Shown here piece by piece: positions 61,401-64,000 of a stretch of 64,000 nucleotides of DNA. Made by a program: the position numbers and the translations under genes. The stretch is from assembly GCA_963664945.1 (NCBI GenBank), contig OY761822.1, forward strand, positions 1,178,001-1,242,000, given 5' to 3'. Position 1 is the stretch's first letter; each line of letters begins with the position of its first letter. The notes under the pieces were generated by a model. That model saw only the letters and a list, made by a program, of their open reading frames with translations, was not told the DNA's origin and made no database searches. Source of the DNA: UBA6522 sp963664945 (GTDB lineage: Bacteria > Pseudomonadota > Gammaproteobacteria > Steroidobacterales > Rariloculaceae).

Positions 61401-62659
61401 TCGGCCGGTCCCGGGCCCGCCGCAAGCGCGCCATCCGCGGATTTCGCCGCGCGCTCCCAGCGGTCGAGTATCTCCATGCACTCGGCCGCAAGCCACCGGT
61501 AGCCGTTCGTGGCCGCGGCCGCTCCGTATCGTTTCAGCGCCATGCGCCGCCCGCCGGCCGCATCCTCCGGAAAGTCATCCCACCAGCAGGCGGCGATGCC
61601 CTCGACGAACCGGTCGAATGTGGCGGCGTATTGGCCGTATCCCCAGTACGGGGACCATCCGTCCCGCGCGCGAACGGCCATCACGACCGCTTCGATTATC
61701 AAACGATCGACATCCAGTTTGCTTCCGATTCGCAGCAGGTGGTCCAGTTTCGTGGCGTTGGCCGGCGTATGGTCCCGGACCAGGGACAGCAGCGACAGCG
61801 TGAAGGCGCTCGATGGGGGGAAGACGTTGCGCTTGCGCGTGCCGGCCTTCTCGGTCGCGATGGCTTCGTCGATGCGTCCGGCCGCCGCGGCGTCGTCGCC
61901 CCGTAGCGTGGCGAGCAGCGCGTGGGTCGCCGCCAATCCGCCGCGGGCCGGTTTGGACTCGCGCAGGTCGTCCGGAAGGCCCGCGAAGACCGCGAGCGCT
62001 TCGTCCCCGCTCCCCCGCAGAACGTGGATGAACGCGACGGCGGCGGCGTGCCGGGCAGGATCGGCGGAACTGTCGCGGAACGCCTTGAGAATCGGTTCCG
62101 GCGGAGCCGCCCTGCGGACCGTCTCCTTGAAGCAGGCCGCGAACGCGGGGTCGATGTGCTTCGCGGGCAGCGTGGCGAGAAGCCGGGAGACGCCCGGCCG
62201 GGTCAGCCAGCTCCAGTCTTCCGGTTGCACAATGCGAACCGCGGCGTCGATCCGGTCAAAACGCCCCGCGACCGCGTGGCAACGCAGCAGCATGGCCCTG
62301 TCGGCGTCGCTCATATGGTAGACGTAAGTCGGGGCATCGTATTGGTAAGCCTTCAGAATGGGATCGAGCTTGTCTCGGTCCCAGGCGCGCAGGGTCAGCC
62401 ATGGCGCCCAGTCCGCGCTGGCCCTCAGCGCGCCCCTCCCGTCGTCTTCGCAAACGATGCCCGCGCCGGCCGCGGCCCCGCAGGCGGCCTTGTACCGGCT
62501 GGCGGGGATGGCGCGGCCCCCTTGCCGGAGTCCGACGCGGGCGAGCACGCGCGCCAACTGCGTGCGCGTCATGCCATTCGGGTACGCGATGCCGAAGGCC
62601 AGGGCGGCAAGCCGCGCCGGCCGCGCCAGCGCGTGGTACGGTGCGAAGAAGTCGGCCAT
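58472..62659 (-). CDS. SNF2-family DEAD/DEAH helicase-like ATPase (HepA-like)
   Basis: A 1395-residue protein with a long N-terminal region (1-900, many helical stretches and a SWIM-like or HepA N-terminal part) and a C-terminal Snf2 motor. Motif I is LADDMGLGKTVQTL near 956, motif II VVLDEAQAIKNP near 1053, motif III TTGTPIQNNVVDLYSLF, and the second lobe has LVFSQFVRHL, SLKAGGVGLNLTAADYVIHM and SDRAHRIGQTRPVTVYRL. It is likely a DNA translocase that remodels protein-DNA complexes. It may be housekeeping or defence-linked, and the context does not decide. Confidence 0.92.
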   Translation of the reverse strand: MADFFAPYHALARPARLAALAFGIAYPNGMTRTQLARVLARVGLRQGGRAIPASRYKAACGAAAGAGIVCEDDGRGALRASADWAPWLTLRAWDRDKLDPILKAYQYDAPTYVYHMSDADRAMLLRCHAVAGRFDRIDAAVRIVQPEDWSWLTRPGVSRLLATLPAKHIDPAFAACFKETVRRAAPPEPILKAFRDSSADPARHAAAVAFIHVLRGSGDEALAVFAGLPDDLRESKPARGGLAATHALLATLRGDDAAAAGRIDEAIATEKAGTRKRNVFPPSSAFTLSLLSLVRDHTPANATKLDHLLRIGSKLDVDRLIIEAVVMAVRARDGWSPYWGYGQYAATFDRFVEGIAACWWDDFPEDAAGGRRMALKRYGAAAATNGYRWLAAECMEILDRWERAAKSADGALAAGPGPAEEGAARDWAALAAKLHRELGTRTLADVVTPAAEWELALRGIEQVAFDAGKSSARRKKAGAQARSRLAWVLEYSAMGDLTASAREQRATRAGGWSKGRPVSLKRLYSQAGTMDFLIDQDRAAASKIVHNTSRWSDLPNYYLPAAGVFALAGHPYVVDDSGGPVEIARRDPELLLRERDGRLLALVEPHAGDASSESHLIREAGDTRLEVTRFTPRHKKLCEFIPPEGVELPVEARDRLVEAVSAMAGEIRVQGIIGDGAGVARQVEADPGPRVRLEPSGPGLTVALLVEPVAGSGTLFQPGVGGTVAFAMLDGQAVQAQRDLDAETRAARALMLACPMLSALGPDATLTLPDPADCLELVDQLDAANARCLWPKGQPFRVAARADAGSLRLKVKSAADWFSATGELNVGAEQVLGLRALLDLVDQDPSSRFVPLGEGAFVSLSAAFQRQLADLRSVSRPKGKQGVALHGLAALTLRDFFDSTELDADSGWRARRGKFREAQAFEPRMPGTLQAELRPYQEEGFRWLARLSRLGAGACLADDMGLGKTVQTLAALLDRGADGAALVVAPTSVVANWLDEARRFAPTLNVRAYTGPAASRVGKLEDLGPFDLVVTTYGLLHNDVDVLAEADWSTVVLDEAQAIKNPATKRARAARKLPARFRLVTTGTPIQNNVVDLYSLFSFLNPGMLGSAKRFRENFALPIERDRDAAARTRLRRLIAPYVLRRIKSDVLDDLPPRTDITLQVEMSPEEAALYEALRLRAMEDLEALAGEESGTAPGSGDRRLQVLAHLTKLRLACCNPKLVHPGGPPSSKLDTFATTLDELRQGRHKVLVFSQFVRHLKLIEEHLTQTGVPYQYLDGATPAKARAERIAAFQAGEGDAFLISLKAGGVGLNLTAADYVIHMDPWWNPAAEDQASDRAHRIGQTRPVTVYRLVTKGTIEEQIVDLHRHKRELADRLLEGADAPARLSTAELLELLRG

Positions 62660-62740
62660 CTCCTACCGCTCCCGCGCGTCGCTCGCACCGGCCGGGACCA
62701 TCACGCGCGCCACCGCGACGGCGCCCGGCGGCTCATGGTG

Positions 62741-62949
62741 GCAGGCCGTGGCAAAAGTCCGGCGGCATTCGACCGGCGATGCATCCCGGCCGGCTGCGTT
62801 GCTCGTCGGTCAAATGTTCCCGATATTCTCCCTCCTCGCGCCTTGCCGGCCGTTCTCGCCTGGCAGAACGGTGCTCTGCCTCGCGTTCCGCGATCGGCTC
62901 GAACCCTCGCCGGTCTCGGTGCTCGCGGGACTCTCGCCACGGGCTGCTA
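62741..62949. repeat. Long copy (R5) of the 21-bp-TIR palindromic repeat
   Basis: The left end GCAGGCCGTGGCAAAAGTC (62741-62759) and right end GACTCTCGCCACGGGCTGCT (62929-62948) are an imperfect inverted pair. The interior has GGCGATGCATCCCG, TTCCCGATATTC and CTCGCGCCTTGCCG as in the 36311 copy, plus an extra about 45 bp (CGGTGCTCTGCCTCGCG...) also found at 17041. The last bases supply the TAG stop of the transporter gene (62949-62947). Confidence 0.8.
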
Positions 62950-64000
62950 ACCGCCGAAGGCCGCGGCCACCCGAGGCACGAGCTGCTGCCAGATCAGCAC
63001 CAGCGACATTCCCGTGAAGACCGCCAGGCTCAGCCAGCCGAACCACTTCGCGAACGTCGATGGGTAGAAGACCTTGTCTTCCTTCGGGATGACCGTGAAG
63101 CAGTAGTAGAGGTTGAGGAAGAAGATCACCGGCGCGACGAAGTACGCCAGCGCCGAAGCCACCAGCACCAGGAACACCGGGCGCGGCAGGCCCGCGATGA
63201 TCGCCACCGACGTCACCAGCGAGAACACCATGCTGATCCGGTAGATGTTGAATTCGGAGCACCAGCGGCTGCGATGTTCGGCGCCAATGTCTTCCCTCGC
63301 CGTTCCGGGCAACGCCGCGGTGGCCGGAAAGAGGTTGCGGCAACACGCCCCGACCACCCGCGGCCAGCCGTCGAAGTAGTTGAACGCGGTGGAATAGGTG
63401 GCGGCCATCGCGCCGGCCAAAAACACGATCATCATGCCGGGGCCGACGCTGTCGGTGAAGATGCGGGCTATCTCGCCCATCACGGCATTGCCCTGGACTT
63501 CGCTGGGGAACAGCCACACCGCGGCCAGCAGCATGAAGATGCAGACGAGGATGAACGAGATCACGTGGCCCGCGCGAAAATCCCACAGGCCGATCTTGAA
63601 CCAGCGGCGGCAGTATTCCTGGGCGTGGGGGGACAGTCTGGACGTGTCCACGGCGAGGTCGTCCTTGCCGCTGCTGAACGAGTCGAATCGCGCGGCGATG
63701 CCCCGCGCTTCCATTTCTTCGCGGATCCTGCCCATGCCGGCCTTCTTGGCCTTGCCCCACTCCGACGCCTGCAGCGACACGTCGATTCCGGTGGGCAGCA
63801 ATCCGAGGAACGAGGCAATGATCAGCCAGGACCCCTCCGGGGTATCCAGCTGGAAGAAGTGCACGAACTCGCTCACCGGAGCGGGGTTGACCACGTAGAC
63901 GCCCAGGCTGCAGACGATGAGGATTCCCGCGGCGACCTTCGTCACCAATTCCACGGCGGCGTATTTCCCGCCGAGAATGATGGCCACCGAGGTCACGCCC
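62947..64000 (-). CDS. NRAMP-like divalent-metal transporter, C-terminal part (5' end off window)
   Basis: The gene runs off the right end; about 350 C-terminal residues are seen. Membrane segments include LVTKVAAGILIVCSLGVYVV, LIIASFLGLLPTGIDVSLQA, VISFILVCIFMLLAAVWLF, and MMIVFLAGAMAATYSTAFNY followed by FDGWPRVVG. The 'GLLPTGIDVS' and 'TYST...DGWPR' pattern resembles NRAMP-related Mn/Fe transporters. The metal and direction are not known. Its stop codon lies in the repeat copy downstream. Confidence 0.7.
   Translation of the reverse strand, partial: GVTSVAIILGGKYAAVELVTKVAAGILIVCSLGVYVVNPAPVSEFVHFFQLDTPEGSWLIIASFLGLLPTGIDVSLQASEWGKAKKAGMGRIREEMEARGIAARFDSFSSGKDDLAVDTSRLSPHAQEYCRRWFKIGLWDFRAGHVISFILVCIFMLLAAVWLFPSEVQGNAVMGEIARIFTDSVGPGMMIVFLAGAMAATYSTAFNYFDGWPRVVGACCRNLFPATAALPGTAREDIGAEHRSRWCSEFNIYRISMVFSLVTSVAIIAGLPRPVFLVLVASALAYFVAPVIFFLNLYYCFTVIPKEDKVFYPSTFAKWFGWLSLAVFTGMSLVLIWQQLVPRVAAAFGG

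Noticed and set aside
58472..62659. SNF2-type ATPase as DrmD of a DISARM system
   Set aside because: It is 29 kb from the DrmA/DrmB-like genes and flanked by unrelated genes, so no link is supported.

Overview
The window looks like a piece of a high-GC (by eye roughly 60-65%) gammaproteobacterial chromosome. It carries a glutaminyl-tRNA synthetase, TRAP and Bug-type solute-binding systems, an otsA/otsB/GH15 trehalose cluster, cyclopropane fatty acid synthase, UbiX and GTP cyclohydrolase I. I cannot name a genus. No rRNA, tRNA or CRISPR array was found. Genes lie on both strands in short operons, separated by many structured repeats and by toxin-antitoxin (TA) loci.

Layout. 1-4.5 kb: the end of a RelE-like toxin, then moaA-moaC-moaD-moaE for molybdenum cofactor, higBA and cfa. 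4.8-9.1 kb: glnS, a TRAP solute-binding lipoprotein, and two small exported proteins. 9.2-20.2 kb: moeA, an AXE1-type esterase, a cyclic-nucleotide-sensor/acyltransferase fusion, XdhC, a lipase-like hydrolase, otsA, GH15, otsB and a YbjQ protein. 20.2-29.3 kb: a broken outer-membrane gene, a Phd-VapC pair, and a tightly coupled four-gene minus-strand operon. That operon encodes DrmA-like and DrmB-like proteins, a UvrD-like ATPase and an unrecognised protein. It is the best candidate for an undescribed antiphage system: a DISARM relative with no methylase and no PLD-nuclease gene. 29.6-37.5 kb: folE, ubiX, modBC, a DUF6152 protein, TRAP permeases and a LigI-like amidohydrolase.

37.8-47.9 kb: aldehyde dehydrogenase, a lone MacB-like permease, an AAA ATPase and a small accessory zone. 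The accessory zone holds a degraded duplication of the ATPase 3' end. It also holds two tandem pairs of a putative effector C-terminus followed by a small membrane protein, plus a third orphan fragment and an IS110 remnant. This resembles a polymorphic toxin/immunity cassette array and is visibly richer in A+T than its surroundings. 48-64 kb: an MFS exporter, an aromatic aminotransferase, a Bug-type binding protein, two more DUF6152 proteins, a two-cupin protein, an arylsulfatase, a RES/Xre TA pair, a large SNF2-family ATPase and a partial NRAMP-like transporter.

Themes. Molybdenum cofactor genes recur (moaACDE, moeA, xdhC, modBC), although modA is not beside modBC. Aromatic and organic-acid metabolism recurs (LigI-like hydrolase, ALDH, cupin, sulfatase, TRAP/Bug uptake, three DUF6152 proteins). 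Four TA loci occur in 64 kb. A family of roughly 80-210 bp palindromic repeats, whose best copy has perfect 21-bp terminal inverted repeats, sits between genes and in places supplies the start or stop of coding regions.
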